Below, piece by piece: positions 35,696-45,962 of a stretch of DNA of 60,513 bases. Below the pieces are notes generated by a model. The model was not told the origin of the DNA, did no database searches, and worked only from the letters and a program-made list of their open reading frames with translations. A program made the position numbers and the translations under genes. This DNA comes from Pelagibacterium sp. (lineage in GTDB: Bacteria; Pseudomonadota; Alphaproteobacteria; Rhizobiales; Devosiaceae): the NCBI GenBank assembly GCA_002723255.1, contig PBNW01000006.1:1-60513 (forward strand), written 5' to 3'. How positions within the stretch are numbered: the first letter of the stretch is position 1; each line of letters begins with the position of its first letter.

Positions 35696-38600
35696 CAACT
35701 CGCCTCGAGAAAGGTTTCGGCGGTGCGCAGATCGACGGACACGAGCTGGCTGACCCCGCGTTCGGGCATGGTGACCCCGAACAGCCGATCCATGCGCGCC
35801 ATTGTGATGGGGTTGTGGGTAATGACCACGAAACGTGTGTCGGTGCGCTGGCGCATCGATTCCAGAAGGTTACAGAACCGCTCCACATTGGCATCGTCGA
35901 GTGGCGCATCCACCTCGTCGAGCACGCAGATGGGCGCTGGGTTGGTCAGGAACACCGCAAAGATCAGGCTCATTGCGGTCAGCGCCTGCTCACCGCCCGA
36001 AAGCAGCGTCATGGTCTGAGGTTTCTTGCCCGGCGGCTTGGCGATGATCTCGAGTCCCGCCTGCAGCGGATCGTCGCTTTCAACGAATGTCAGTTCCGCC
36101 GTGCCACCACCGAACAATGTGGTGAACAGGTCGCGGAAATGGGTGTTGACCTTTTCGAATGCTTCGTTGAGCCGGGCACGACCCTCGCGGTTGAGGTTGG
36201 AAATGCCGGTGCGCAGCTTGGCGATCGCTGCGATCAGATCCTCGCGGTCGGCCACCATCTTGTCGAGCTTGTCCTGAACCTCCTCGGCCTCCTGCTCGGC
36301 CATAAGGTTAACCCCACCCAGCCGTTCGCGCTCGGCCTTGAGCCGATCGACCCGGGCCTCGGTGGCTGCCTCTTCGGGCAGGGCAGCTTCGGGCCTGATC
36401 CCGGCGGCCTCTGCTGTCCGGTCTGCGGAAATTCCCAGTGTTTCTGCGATCTGGCGCTCGATCTGCTGGCGGGTTGCGATGTTGCCCTTGAGCCGCTCTT
36501 CCACGCGCGCCATTTCCGCGCGGGTGTCGGCCAGCCCCTCGGCAGCCAGCCGCGCGGCCTTGTCTGCCTCGCGAAATGCGCTTTGGGCTTCGTTCAACTT
36601 GTCCGAAGCCCGCTTGCGGGCATATTCTGCGTCTTCAATCTGGTCTTCGAGTTCGGCACGCTTGAGATCGAACGCGTCAGGTGTCGCGTTAAGCTCCGAG
36701 ATCTGTGCTTCGATTTCGCCCTTGCGGCGCTCGAGCGTTTCGATCTGGCTTTGCGCGCCGGCCCGTCGCCGTTGCCAGCTTTCCAGCTCCTGCCCGATTC
36801 GCGATAGCCGCGAAGTGCGCATCTGCGAGGCGCTTTCGAACCCGGCCAGCCGCACACGCGCCTGCTCGGCGGCTTCGCGCAGATTGGCCAGTGCCCGTTG
36901 GCGCGTCTCGGCCTCACGCACTGCATCGCCCTCGGCCCCCAGTTCTTCCAGCGCCGCCTGGGCCTCCTCGGCGATGGCCACCGCCTCGGCGAGATTGTCC
37001 TCGATCCGCGCCTGCGATTCAGCTAGTGCGCTGCGCCGTGCGGCCAATTCTGCCAGGTTTTTCTGGGCCGAATCGACGCCGGCCTGTGCCGTTGCAATGC
37101 CGCGCTGCGCCTCCCGCCAGGCGCTGCGCCGTGCCGTTTCAGCCTCGCGGGCGGTCTCGACCCGTGTCCGCAGATTGGAGATTTTGCTCTGCGCCTCGTT
37201 CCGCGCACCGCGCAGCCCGGTGATTTCGCTGTCGAGTTCGGCAAGCCGGTTGCGCTGGGCGAGCCTTTGCGCCGCCGCGCTGGGGGCGTCGGGCTTGGCG
37301 ACGAATCCATCCCAGCGCCACAACCCGCCATCGGCGCTGACCAGCCGCTGCCCGGGCTTGAGCAGGGCCATCAGCCGTTCGCCGTCCTCTGCGCTATCGA
37401 CAATTCCGATCTGGTCGAGACGGCGCTTGAGCAAAGGCGTGCCCGAAACCTGGCTCGACAACGCGACCACGCCGTCGGGCAGCGCCGGATCATCTGGTCC
37501 CGCACTTTCGGTCCAGTAGAGCGGGGCTGCATTGTCGTCGGAAGCCTCCAGATCGTCGCCCAGCGCCGCCCCGAGCGCCGTTTCCATCCCCGGCGCCACC
37601 CGCAGCGCATCGACAATGGCCGGCCACAGCGAACCGCCATCGACGTTGAGCACGCGGGCCAGCGTTTCCGCCTCGCTTTCGAGCCGGTTGAGTCTGCCTT
37701 CGATATCGGCCAGTTGCGGCTGGGCCCCTTCAAACGCCGCGACCGCCTCGGTGGTTTCGATCTCGGCCGTTTCCACCTCCGCCTCTGCGATGGCGAATGC
37801 TTCCAGAATCTCGTCGAGCCTCGCCTGGCGCTCGCCAACCGTGTGATCTGCCGCAAGACTCTCTTGGAGGGCCGCTACATCGCGGGCAATGTCGGACTGC
37901 TGGGCTTGCAGCCTGCCAACGCGCTGGCTGGCCTCTTCGGCGGCTCTGGTGGCCTGCGCGCGTTGAGCGCGTATCGCGGCAACCGCGTCTGCCGCCGAGC
38001 GGGCCGCGGCTTCGGCCTCATCGAGCGCTGCTCGGGCCTCGTCAGCCTGCGCACGAGCCATTTCACTCGCTTCACTTTCCGCTTCCGCCGCTTCGGCCAA
38101 CTCGAGCCGTTCGCCTTCGAGCGTCTCGATCAACCCCTCGCTGTCCCCGATCAGCGCCGTCTCGCGTGCAATGTCGGTATCGATCTGTTTGAGCCGGTCA
38201 TCGAGTTCGGCCCGGCGCGAATTGGCGCGTCGCAATTCGTCCTCGAGCTGGCTGCGCAGGATGGTCAGCCGCTGCAACGCCGCTCCCGCCGCCGCATCGG
38301 CATCGCGCAACGGCTGGAGTTCGGCATCCATTGTCTCGACAAGCTTTTTTGCCTGATGTTCGAGGTGCGACGCGTCGGCCAGCTGGCTGACGAGTCGGCC
38401 CTGCTGGGCTTCGGTCTCTTTCTCGGCATAGCGGGTCTTGACCCAGCGAATATGATAGAGCGTGGCCTCGGCCCGCCGTATGTCGCCTGAAAGAGCCCTG
38501 TAGCGTGTCGCTTGCCGTGCCTGACGCTTGAGCGTTTCAAGCTGCACCTCGACCTGGGCAATGATGTCGTCGACCCGCTCAAGGTTCTGTTCGGCAGCCC

Positions 38601-39153
38601 GCAAACGCAACTCGGCTTCGTGCCGGCGCGAATGCAGGCCCGAAATCCCCGCAGCCTCTTCCAGCAGCGCCCTGCGCTGGGTTGGCTTGGCGGCAATAAG
38701 CTCGCCGATCTGGCCCTGCCGCACAAGGGCAGGGGAATGTGCCCCGGTCGAAGCATCGGCAAACATCAACTGCACATCGCGCGCCCGCACGTCGCGCCCG
38801 TTTATGCGATAGACCGAACCCTGCTCTCGCTCGATGCGCCGGGAAATCTCTATGGTGTCGGCCGTGTTGAAGGCCTGCGGCGCCGTGCGGTCGGAATTGT
38901 CGAGAACGACGGTGACTTCCGCCGAGTTGCGGGCCGGGCGATTGCCCGAGCCCGAAAAAATGACGTCATCCATCCCCGAGGCACGCATGGCCTTGTATGA
39001 GCTTTCGCCCATCACCCAGCGCAGGGCCTCGACGAGGTTGGATTTGCCGCATCCATTCGGTCCCACGACCCCGGTGATTCCGGGTTCGAGAACCAGTTCG
39101 ACAGGGTCGGTGAAGGATTTGAAGCCTAGGAGCTTGAGGCGCGAAAATTTCAT
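35695..39153 (-). CDS. smc: Chromosome segregation SMC protein
   Basis: A 1152-residue SMC ATPase. N-terminal Walker A GPNGCGKSN (31-39), two long coiled coils flanking a hinge (around residues 500-640), and a C-terminal ABC signature LLSGGEQALTAMSL with Walker B ICVLDEVDAPLDDAN. It compacts and segregates the chromosome with ScpA/ScpB. It is preceded by a dsbA-like gene on the same strand, with 24 bases between. Confidence 0.97.
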   Translation of the reverse strand: MKFSRLKLLGFKSFTDPVELVLEPGITGVVGPNGCGKSNLVEALRWVMGESSYKAMRASGMDDVIFSGSGNRPARNSAEVTVVLDNSDRTAPQAFNTADTIEISRRIEREQGSVYRINGRDVRARDVQLMFADASTGAHSPALVRQGQIGELIAAKPTQRRALLEEAAGISGLHSRRHEAELRLRAAEQNLERVDDIIAQVEVQLETLKRQARQATRYRALSGDIRRAEATLYHIRWVKTRYAEKETEAQQGRLVSQLADASHLEHQAKKLVETMDAELQPLRDADAAAGAALQRLTILRSQLEDELRRANSRRAELDDRLKQIDTDIARETALIGDSEGLIETLEGERLELAEAAEAESEASEMARAQADEARAALDEAEAAARSAADAVAAIRAQRAQATRAAEEASQRVGRLQAQQSDIARDVAALQESLAADHTVGERQARLDEILEAFAIAEAEVETAEIETTEAVAAFEGAQPQLADIEGRLNRLESEAETLARVLNVDGGSLWPAIVDALRVAPGMETALGAALGDDLEASDDNAAPLYWTESAGPDDPALPDGVVALSSQVSGTPLLKRRLDQIGIVDSAEDGERLMALLKPGQRLVSADGGLWRWDGFVAKPDAPSAAAQRLAQRNRLAELDSEITGLRGARNEAQSKISNLRTRVETAREAETARRSAWREAQRGIATAQAGVDSAQKNLAELAARRSALAESQARIEDNLAEAVAIAEEAQAALEELGAEGDAVREAETRQRALANLREAAEQARVRLAGFESASQMRTSRLSRIGQELESWQRRRAGAQSQIETLERRKGEIEAQISELNATPDAFDLKRAELEDQIEDAEYARKRASDKLNEAQSAFREADKAARLAAEGLADTRAEMARVEERLKGNIATRQQIERQIAETLGISADRTAEAAGIRPEAALPEEAATEARVDRLKAERERLGGVNLMAEQEAEEVQDKLDKMVADREDLIAAIAKLRTGISNLNREGRARLNEAFEKVNTHFRDLFTTLFGGGTAELTFVESDDPLQAGLEIIAKPPGKKPQTMTLLSGGEQALTAMSLIFAVFLTNPAPICVLDEVDAPLDDANVERFCNLLESMRQRTDTRFVVITHNPITMARMDRLFGVTMPERGVSQLVSVDLRTAETFLEAS

Positions 39154-39177
39154 TCCGCGCCTCGAAAAAGGGCGGAG

Positions 39178-39891
39178 CTAGAGGCGATTCTCGATTTCGG
39201 CGGAAAGCCCTGCATAATCGGGTGTGCCCTCGAACCTGTCCCCATTGATGTAGAAAGTCGGCGTGCCCTGCAGCCCGAAGTCGTTGAGCGCCTGCTCGCG
39301 GGTCGCTTCGATAGCAGCCAACATTTCCTGGTCGGTCAAGACTTCCTCGAACCTTTCCTGTGTAAACCCGAATTGTTCGGCGACTTCGAAGATCGCCTGA
39401 CGTGGGTTTTCACTCGCAGCCCACACCGTCTGGGTGTCGAAATAGGCCGCGATGACCTCGTTGTACTGCTCACCTGACGCTTCGGCGACCATGAACACGG
39501 CGAGATCGAGCACGTTGCGGCGGAAGGGGCGCTGGATGAAGCGGATCTTGCCGGTCTCGATGTATTCTTCTTCCAGTTGGGGGAGAGCACCGGCGTGGAA
39601 GGCGGCGCAGTGCGGGCAGGTGGGAGAAATATATTCGACCACAGTCACGCTCGCATCGACGCCGCCCATCGGGCGGTCGGCCAGGGGGGGATTGTTGATC
39701 GCGTCGCCATTGATCGGTTCGATTGCCGATCCGTCATAAAGTGCGACATCGCCACTGGCCTCGGGCTCGGCGTCGTTGACGACATTGGCCGTGACTTCAG
39801 CCTCGGCACTGGAGTCGCTGCATCCGTAGATGAGGGTGGCAAGTCCGACACTGGACCCGGCGATCAGCAGACTTCTGCGATTGAGCGACAA
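39178..39891 (-). CDS. DsbA-like thioredoxin-fold protein
   Basis: A 237-residue exported thiol oxidoreductase. The N terminus ends in LIYGC with a possible lipobox (C24), so it may be anchored as a lipoprotein; a twin-Arg-like RRSLLIAG precedes it. The active site C92-P-H-C95 in ISPTCPHCAAFH and the cis-Pro motif GTPTFYING are intact. It may oxidise or isomerise envelope proteins. The gene lies between the dciA-like gene and smc, an order often conserved in Hyphomicrobiales. Confidence 0.9.
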   Translation of the reverse strand: MSLNRRSLLIAGSSVGLATLIYGCSDSSAEAEVTANVVNDAEPEASGDVALYDGSAIEPINGDAINNPPLADRPMGGVDASVTVVEYISPTCPHCAAFHAGALPQLEEEYIETGKIRFIQRPFRRNVLDLAVFMVAEASGEQYNEVIAAYFDTQTVWAASENPRQAIFEVAEQFGFTQERFEEVLTDQEMLAAIEATREQALNDFGLQGTPTFYINGDRFEGTPDYAGLSAEIENRL

Positions 39892-40015
39892 TGGTTTGCT
39901 CCTTAATGTCTCAACAAATTACGGCGCACACTACACGGGGCGAATCCGGCGGCAAGGGGGCAAGACGTTCACATGCCGGTGAAATCGGCCTAAAATCGCC
40001 CGGCCAGCCGCTTTA

Positions 40016-40516
40016 TCAGCTTCGTTTCCCCAAAACGCCGCGCCCCAGTTTCTCCAGCGCTTCGCGCAGTCCATCGTCCTCGATGGTGCCCGTTTGCGCC
40101 TTTATGCTGTCAATGGCAGCGCGGGGCAACGTCTTTGGCGGCTCGGAGCGTTTGGTTTCGGCCACCAACGGCATGGGCGAGAGGCGAACCGAGCCAACGA
40201 TCAGATAGCCGAAATAGCGGTTTATGGCAGCGGCGATGGCCTGCCCTTCATGGGTCAGCGCCAATCCGTGGCCTTCAAGACACCGCAAATGCAATATCGC
40301 CCCTTCGGGATCGGGACGGTCGCGGCGCGGCCACACCAGCTTGTCGGGCATGGAAATCTTGTCCCAGGGCGGTGGCGCGATGGTTTGCCAATGGGCGATC
40401 AGATCGCGCCCCGCAAATCCGCGCTTTTTCAGCGCCGGATCGAGTGTCTTGCCGATCATGTCGCCCAGTTGCACCGTGCGGTTGCTGCGCTTTGGCGGTG
40501 GAGATTTGCTGGCCAT
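40016..40516 (-). CDS. DciA/DUF721 family protein
   Basis: A 166-residue protein of the DciA (DUF721) family. Distant members load the replicative helicase DnaB in bacteria lacking DnaC. The conserved region has IGKTLDPALKKRGFAGRDLIAHWQTIAP (quoted as LDPALKKRGFAG), and the KH-like fold continues through GAILHLRCLEGHGLALTHEG. The ATG at 40516 (MASKSPPPK) is chosen; a far longer frame on the same strand runs on into sequence antisense to mutY and is false. The start is 39 bases from divergent mutY. Confidence 0.8.
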   Translation of the reverse strand: MASKSPPPKRSNRTVQLGDMIGKTLDPALKKRGFAGRDLIAHWQTIAPPPWDKISMPDKLVWPRRDRPDPEGAILHLRCLEGHGLALTHEGQAIAAAINRYFGYLIVGSVRLSPMPLVAETKRSEPPKTLPRAAIDSIKAQTGTIEDDGLREALEKLGRGVLGKRS

Positions 40517-40555
40517 GCTTGCGCCAATGTCCTTTGGCTCTGTAGGTGTTCCATT

Positions 40556-41623
40556 ATGGCCCAGACCGCTTCCACGCAACACTCCGAAATTGCCGCCATC
40601 GATGCAGGCGCCGTACTTGACTGGTACGATCGGCATGCGCGCGATCTTCCCTGGCGTGTCTCGCCCGCCGATCGGGCTAGGGGAATAAGGCCCAACCCTT
40701 ACTTCGTCTGGCTGAGCGAAATCATGCTCCAGCAAACAACCATCGCCGCTGTGCGCAAATATTTCGCGGCTTTCACGAGCCTCTGGCCCACAGTCGAGAA
40801 CCTCGCCGCTGCTCCGCTCGATGATGTGCTCGTGCAATGGGCCGGGCTGGGCTATTACGCTCGTGCGCGTAATCTTCATGCCTGCGCTGTTGCCATCGTC
40901 GACCAGCATGGCGGCGTGTTTCCCTCGACCGCCGCCGCCCTGCGCGATCTGCCCGGCATCGGCGATTACACCAGCGCCGCCATCGCCGCCATCTGCCATG
41001 ACGAAGTCGTCGCGGTGGTGGATGGCAATGTCGATCGCGTGGTCGCCCGCTATGTCGCCCTTCCCAGCCCCGTGCGTGAGGAAAAACCTCTGGTGCGCGC
41101 CACGGTGCAGCAGGCGGTGCCCAAGCGGGCGGGCGATTTTGCACAGGCCATGATGGATCTGGGCGCCACCATCTGTGCCCCGCGCCGCGCAAATTGCCTT
41201 TTGTGTCCACTTGAACCGGGCTGCCTTGGGACAAAAACCGGAGATCCTCTGGCTTTCCCGGTCCCGCCGGCAAAAGTCGAAAAGCCCCATCGGCACGGCC
41301 ATGCTTTTGTTATCCGCCATCCCGAGGGCAAGGTTTTTCTGCGCCAGCGCGGGCCAAAGGGCATGCTCGCCAAAATGACCGAAACGCCCGGCAGCCCGTG
41401 GAGCGATACCGAAACCGCCGCCACCTTTCCCTTTGCCGGAGATTGGCGCGCCGCTGGAGAGGTCAACCACACCTTTACCCATTTCCACCTGACACTGACC
41501 GTCTGGTCGGTCACCGCCGACACCCCCCTCGATGAGGGCTGGTGGGCCGAGGAGACGATGCTGGACCGCGAAGCCTTGCCCAGCCTGTTCCGCAAGGTGC
41601 TTAAGACTTCGGGCCTTGAATAG
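40556..41623 (+). CDS. mutY: A/G-specific adenine glycosylase
   Basis: A 355-residue DNA repair enzyme that removes adenine paired with 8-oxoguanine. Catalytic Glu is about residue 55 in WLSEIMLQQT; the HhH-GPD motif is LPGIGDYTSAAI with VVDGNVDRVVAR; and the four cysteines C-x6-C-x2-C-x5-C (CAPRRANCLLCPLEPGC) bind [4Fe-4S]. A C-terminal NUDIX-like domain (from about 260) recognises oxidised guanine. ATG 40556 is divergent from dciA-like. Confidence 0.95.
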   Translation: MAQTASTQHSEIAAIDAGAVLDWYDRHARDLPWRVSPADRARGIRPNPYFVWLSEIMLQQTTIAAVRKYFAAFTSLWPTVENLAAAPLDDVLVQWAGLGYYARARNLHACAVAIVDQHGGVFPSTAAALRDLPGIGDYTSAAIAAICHDEVVAVVDGNVDRVVARYVALPSPVREEKPLVRATVQQAVPKRAGDFAQAMMDLGATICAPRRANCLLCPLEPGCLGTKTGDPLAFPVPPAKVEKPHRHGHAFVIRHPEGKVFLRQRGPKGMLAKMTETPGSPWSDTETAATFPFAGDWRAAGEVNHTFTHFHLTLTVWSVTADTPLDEGWWAEETMLDREALPSLFRKVLKTSGLE

Positions 41624-41628
41624 CGGCA

Positions 41629-41774
41629 CCCGCAGGGGTGCGCGCCGTGAAACAGTATGGACGAGACGAAGTCGAGGACCCCGGCGAGCGTTCGCCGCGC
41701 CGTCGCAGGCGCAACGAAGGGCATAGGGCGATTTTAGCCCGTCATGCCCGCAGTGGTGCACGCCGTGAGATAGA
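41629..41774. repeat. Imperfect 27-base direct repeat downstream of mutY
   Basis: CCCGCAG-G/T-GGTGC-G/A-CGCCGTGA (41629-41655) is repeated at 41748-41774 with four differences in 27 bases, about 119 bases apart. The first copy overlaps a small GCACCC/GGGTGC hairpin. It may be a tandem duplication remnant or a fragment of a decayed gene; I see no encoded product between the copies. Confidence 0.4.
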
Positions 41775-41800
41775 AAAAAGCCCCCGGCAAAACCGGGGGC
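41774..41800 (-). terminator. Terminator of ccrM
   Basis: GCCCCCGG (41780-41787) pairs with CCGGGGGC (41793-41800) around the loop CAAAA; on the minus strand TTTTTT follows (41774-41779). It is 30 bases after the ccrM stop. Confidence 0.88.
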
Positions 41801-41829
41801 CAGAATGCCTGACTGATTGGAGGTCGAAA

Positions 41830-43054
<1,225 letters not shown>

Positions 43055-43060
43055 GGCCAA

Positions 43061-43702
43061 TCAGCGCCGCGCCGCGAGCACCGGCGCAAAGCTCATCCGA
43101 TGCATCTCGCAAGGGCCGTGCGTGGCCAGCGCCTCAAGGTGCAGCGCAGTGCCATAGCCTTTGTGCTGGCCGAAGCGGTAGTGCGGGAGCCCGCTATCCA
43201 TGATCTGGCACATCCGGTCGCGTACGACTTTGGCGACGATCGACGCTGCCGCAATCGAGAGCGATTTTCCGTCACCGCCGATCACGAACTGTCCCGTGCA
43301 CGAAAGGCCTTCTGGCACGTCGCGACCGTCGATCAGCGCCAGGTCGGGCCGGACGGGCAGGGCATCGAGCGCTCGGCACATGGCCCATAGGGTGGCGCCG
43401 CGAATGTTGAGCCTGTCGATCACCTCGACCGGTGCCGCGCAGAAACCCACCTGCGATGTCGCCACGATCTGGGCAAACAGCGCTTCGCGCCGGTCTTCGG
43501 TGAGTTTTTTGGAATCATTGAGCCCTGGAGGGATCGCCTCCGGATCGAGGACGACAGCGGCAGCGACGACTGGTCCCGCCAGTGGCCCGCGCCCGGCCTC
43601 GTCGATCCCGGCGACCGTCGCATGGCCTTCGGCCAGCGCAGCGGCTTCCAGCGCATAGCTGGGCGCATCGGCGACGATTGTTTTCGAATCACTTTGGGGC
43701 AT
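43061..43702 (-). CDS. rnhB: Ribonuclease HII
   Basis: A 213-residue RNase H2 that cuts RNA in RNA-DNA hybrids and single ribonucleotides in DNA. Catalytic residues are visible as D34-E35 in AGIDEAGRGPLAGPV and the Asp in LALIDGRDVP, with NDSKKL and the C-terminal HYRFGQHKGYGTALHLEAL (quoted as RFGQHKGYGT). ATG 43702 is used because an upstream start at 43780 would overlap the NTF2-like gene. It ends seven bases before the ccrM control region. Confidence 0.95.
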   Translation of the reverse strand: MPQSDSKTIVADAPSYALEAAALAEGHATVAGIDEAGRGPLAGPVVAAAVVLDPEAIPPGLNDSKKLTEDRREALFAQIVATSQVGFCAAPVEVIDRLNIRGATLWAMCRALDALPVRPDLALIDGRDVPEGLSCTGQFVIGGDGKSLSIAAASIVAKVVRDRMCQIMDSGLPHYRFGQHKGYGTALHLEALATHGPCEMHRMSFAPVLAARR

Positions 43703-43743
43703 GGTTCGAACCAACCCGATTTTCGCGGCCCGATAAAGCCCTT

Positions 43744-44127
43744 TCACTCGGCGCGGGTCGTCACCCATTGGCGCCGCCACTCCGGCGCTGCGAAGGGTTC
43801 AGGCCAGTATTCGGTGATCCTTACGATCCGGTCGTCGGCGCATTCGAAAATCGAGACGACGAAGGCTTTTGCGGTGCCATCGGAAACCTCGGTCTCGGTG
43901 ATCGCATGCCCACCAGCGCCGATCACCCGCTTGACCTTGAAACTCCATTTTCCATGAGACGGGTAGTTTTCGTTGATCGCAACAAAATCGTCCGCTGAGC
44001 CGATCACTTCACCCGACTGCGGCCAGATGATTTCGATATTGCCGGCAAACAGCCCGGCGGCGAGCGCCCATTGGTTGGTGCCCATCCGCCACCAGAATTC
44101 CTGTGCCAGCGTTGCCGCGTCTGTCAC
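43744..44127 (-). CDS. NTF2-like/SnoaL family protein
   Basis: A 127-residue protein with the cone-shaped NTF2-like fold: MTDAATLAQEFWWRMGTNQW at the start (quoted as TLAQEFWWRMGTN) and the strand AFVVSIFECADDRIVRITEYW near the end (quoted as IFECADDRIVRITEYW). Members include ketosteroid-isomerase-like enzymes and polyketide cyclases. No catalytic pair can be assigned by eye. It is upstream of rnhB on the same strand and may be co-transcribed with it. Confidence 0.7.
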   Translation of the reverse strand: MTDAATLAQEFWWRMGTNQWALAAGLFAGNIEIIWPQSGEVIGSADDFVAINENYPSHGKWSFKVKRVIGAGGHAITETEVSDGTAKAFVVSIFECADDRIVRITEYWPEPFAAPEWRRQWVTTRAE

Positions 44128-44142
44128 CCGTTCTCTCCTCGC

Positions 44143-44661
44143 TCACCTGAAAACGCAGGACATTCCACTCCATAACACTTCGATTTTGGCCTTGGTTCCT
44201 GGCCCGTCCGCAATGCCGAACAGGTTTTCGCCGCCAAACTCATGGCCCAGCGTCGATTCAAACGTCTCCACGGGCCCCGCCACCGCCTCGATACCGATCA
44301 CCGGTGCGCCGATGGTCAGACCGTTGGCAAAACTGGCCGAACTTTCGGCCGACGCCGACCAGCCGACAAACGTCTCGTCCTGAAAATGGAGGGTCACGCC
44401 ATTGCCGAACCGCGCGAAATCGATCGGACCTGCTCCACACTCCTCCATGCGCCCCTGCTCAAGAGCCCCGCCCCACAGCTTTATGGCCGATTTCACCGTG
44501 TCGGTCCGGCTGGTCACATTCATACCGATATGAACGGAGTCATAGGCCATTTCCGCATCCAGCCCGCCTGGCGCCAGATAGAGAGTCGGGCTCTCCTGTG
44601 CCCACCCCACCCCCATCGGCATGGCCAACACAACCATCCACGCCAGTCGCCTTCCAGCCAT
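44143..44661 (-). CDS. Secreted protein of unknown function
   Basis: A 172-residue protein with a signal peptide (MAGRRLAWMVVLAMPMGVGWA) and a mostly beta, non-membrane mature part with two cysteines (MEECGAG and MSCVFR) that may form a disulfide. Repeats or known motifs are not seen. It sits next to the NTF2-like gene and may be in one transcript with it. I do not recognise the family. Confidence 0.6.
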   Translation of the reverse strand: MAGRRLAWMVVLAMPMGVGWAQESPTLYLAPGGLDAEMAYDSVHIGMNVTSRTDTVKSAIKLWGGALEQGRMEECGAGPIDFARFGNGVTLHFQDETFVGWSASAESSASFANGLTIGAPVIGIEAVAGPVETFESTLGHEFGGENLFGIADGPGTKAKIEVLWSGMSCVFR

Positions 44662-44697
44662 TTCCGATGATCCTTTACTCGGGATCGTTCGATCCTA

Positions 44698-45849
44698 TCA
44701 GAACAGGCTCAGTTGCGCTGTCTCCTTTTGCGGGTGCGCAAAAAGGTCGGATCGCAACGGCATTGAATCCTCCTCCAACCCGAGTCGGGCAGCGGCCTTT
44801 TCAAACCGTTGCTGCATCAACACGGCATAAGGCCCCTCGCCGGTAAAGCGCGACCCGAACCTGGGATCGTTGTCGCGCCCGTCGCGATAGTCGCGTACCA
44901 GGTTCATCACGTGCTTGACCTTGTCGGGGTAGGTCTTGAGCAGCCACTCGCGGAAAATATCACGCACTTCGCCGGGCAGACGCAGAAGGATCATCGAAGC
45001 CGTCGTCGCCCCCTGCGCCTTACCCGCATCGAGAATGCGTTCAAGCTCATGATCGTTGACCGCCGGGATCATCGGTGCCGCCATGATCCGGGTCGGAATG
45101 CCGGACTCGGACAGCAGCTTGATGGCCTCGAGACGCCGTGAGGGCGTCGAAGCCCTTGGCTCCATGAAGCGCGACAGCCTGTGATCCATCGAGGTTACCG
45201 AAATGCCGACCGAAACCAGTCCCAGCTTGTTGAGCTTGGTCAGAATATCGAGATCGCGCACGATCAGCGCCGATTTGGTGACGATGGTCACCGGATGTTT
45301 CGCTTCCAGCAACACCTTGAGCACCGAGCGCATGATCTTATATTTGCGCTCCAGCGGCTGATAGGGGTCGGTGTTGGTGCCGATGGCGATGGGTTTCGGC
45401 TTGTAGCGCGGATTGGCCAGTTCGGCCCGCAGCAATTCGGCGGCGTTGACCTTCACATAGATGTCGCGCTCGAAATCGATCCCCGCCGAATGGCCGAGAT
45501 AGGCGTGGGTCGGCCGCGCAAAGCAATATGAACAGCCGTGCTCACATCCGCGATAGGGATTGATCGAGCGGTCGAACCCGATATCGGGTGAAACATTGCG
45601 CGTGATGATCGATTTGGCGCGTTCGATATGCTCACGCGTCTCGAACCCTTCCTCGGGTTCCGGCTCCCAGCCATCGGCAAACATCTCGCGCTTGTGCGCT
45701 TCGAACCGCCCGCTTTCATTGCTCGCCGCACCGCGCCCGCGCAGCTTTGGCGTCTCCAGCATGGGACGGCTCAAAAGGTCGACGTCGCGCGTGCCGAACA
45801 GGCGGCGGCGCGCTTCGCTGTGGCTTACATTGGGTCCTGTTTCGGCCAT
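44698..45849 (-). CDS. PA0069-type radical SAM protein
   Basis: A 383-residue radical S-adenosylmethionine enzyme of the PA0069/SPL group. The cluster motif is C102-x3-C106-x2-C109 in YRGCEHGCSYC, followed by GTNTDPYQPLERKYKIMRS (quoted as NTDPYQPLE) and the C-terminal QQRFEKAAARLGLE. Its chemistry is not established; relatives include spore photoproduct lyase. ATG 45849 has GGGAG eight bases upstream; ATG 45864 lacks one. A half-site TTAACCC lies upstream at 45910. Confidence 0.88.
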   Translation of the reverse strand: MAETGPNVSHSEARRRLFGTRDVDLLSRPMLETPKLRGRGAASNESGRFEAHKREMFADGWEPEPEEGFETREHIERAKSIITRNVSPDIGFDRSINPYRGCEHGCSYCFARPTHAYLGHSAGIDFERDIYVKVNAAELLRAELANPRYKPKPIAIGTNTDPYQPLERKYKIMRSVLKVLLEAKHPVTIVTKSALIVRDLDILTKLNKLGLVSVGISVTSMDHRLSRFMEPRASTPSRRLEAIKLLSESGIPTRIMAAPMIPAVNDHELERILDAGKAQGATTASMILLRLPGEVRDIFREWLLKTYPDKVKHVMNLVRDYRDGRDNDPRFGSRFTGEGPYAVLMQQRFEKAAARLGLEEDSMPLRSDLFAHPQKETAQLSLF

Positions 45850-45962
45850 GGCCGGTGCTCCCATCGGAAAGATACAGGAACAAGCCGAATCGCGGCCCGT
45901 CCGTTCCATTAACCCTAGCGAAAGGAATGGAACGAAACAAGAACAAAGATGATTGGAGCGCC

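Noticed and set aside
40517..41761. Upstream extension of the dciA-like frame to 581 codons
   Set aside because: The extra part is antisense to mutY, whose catalytic and iron-sulfur residues are clear; the ATG at 40516 fits the DUF721 family.
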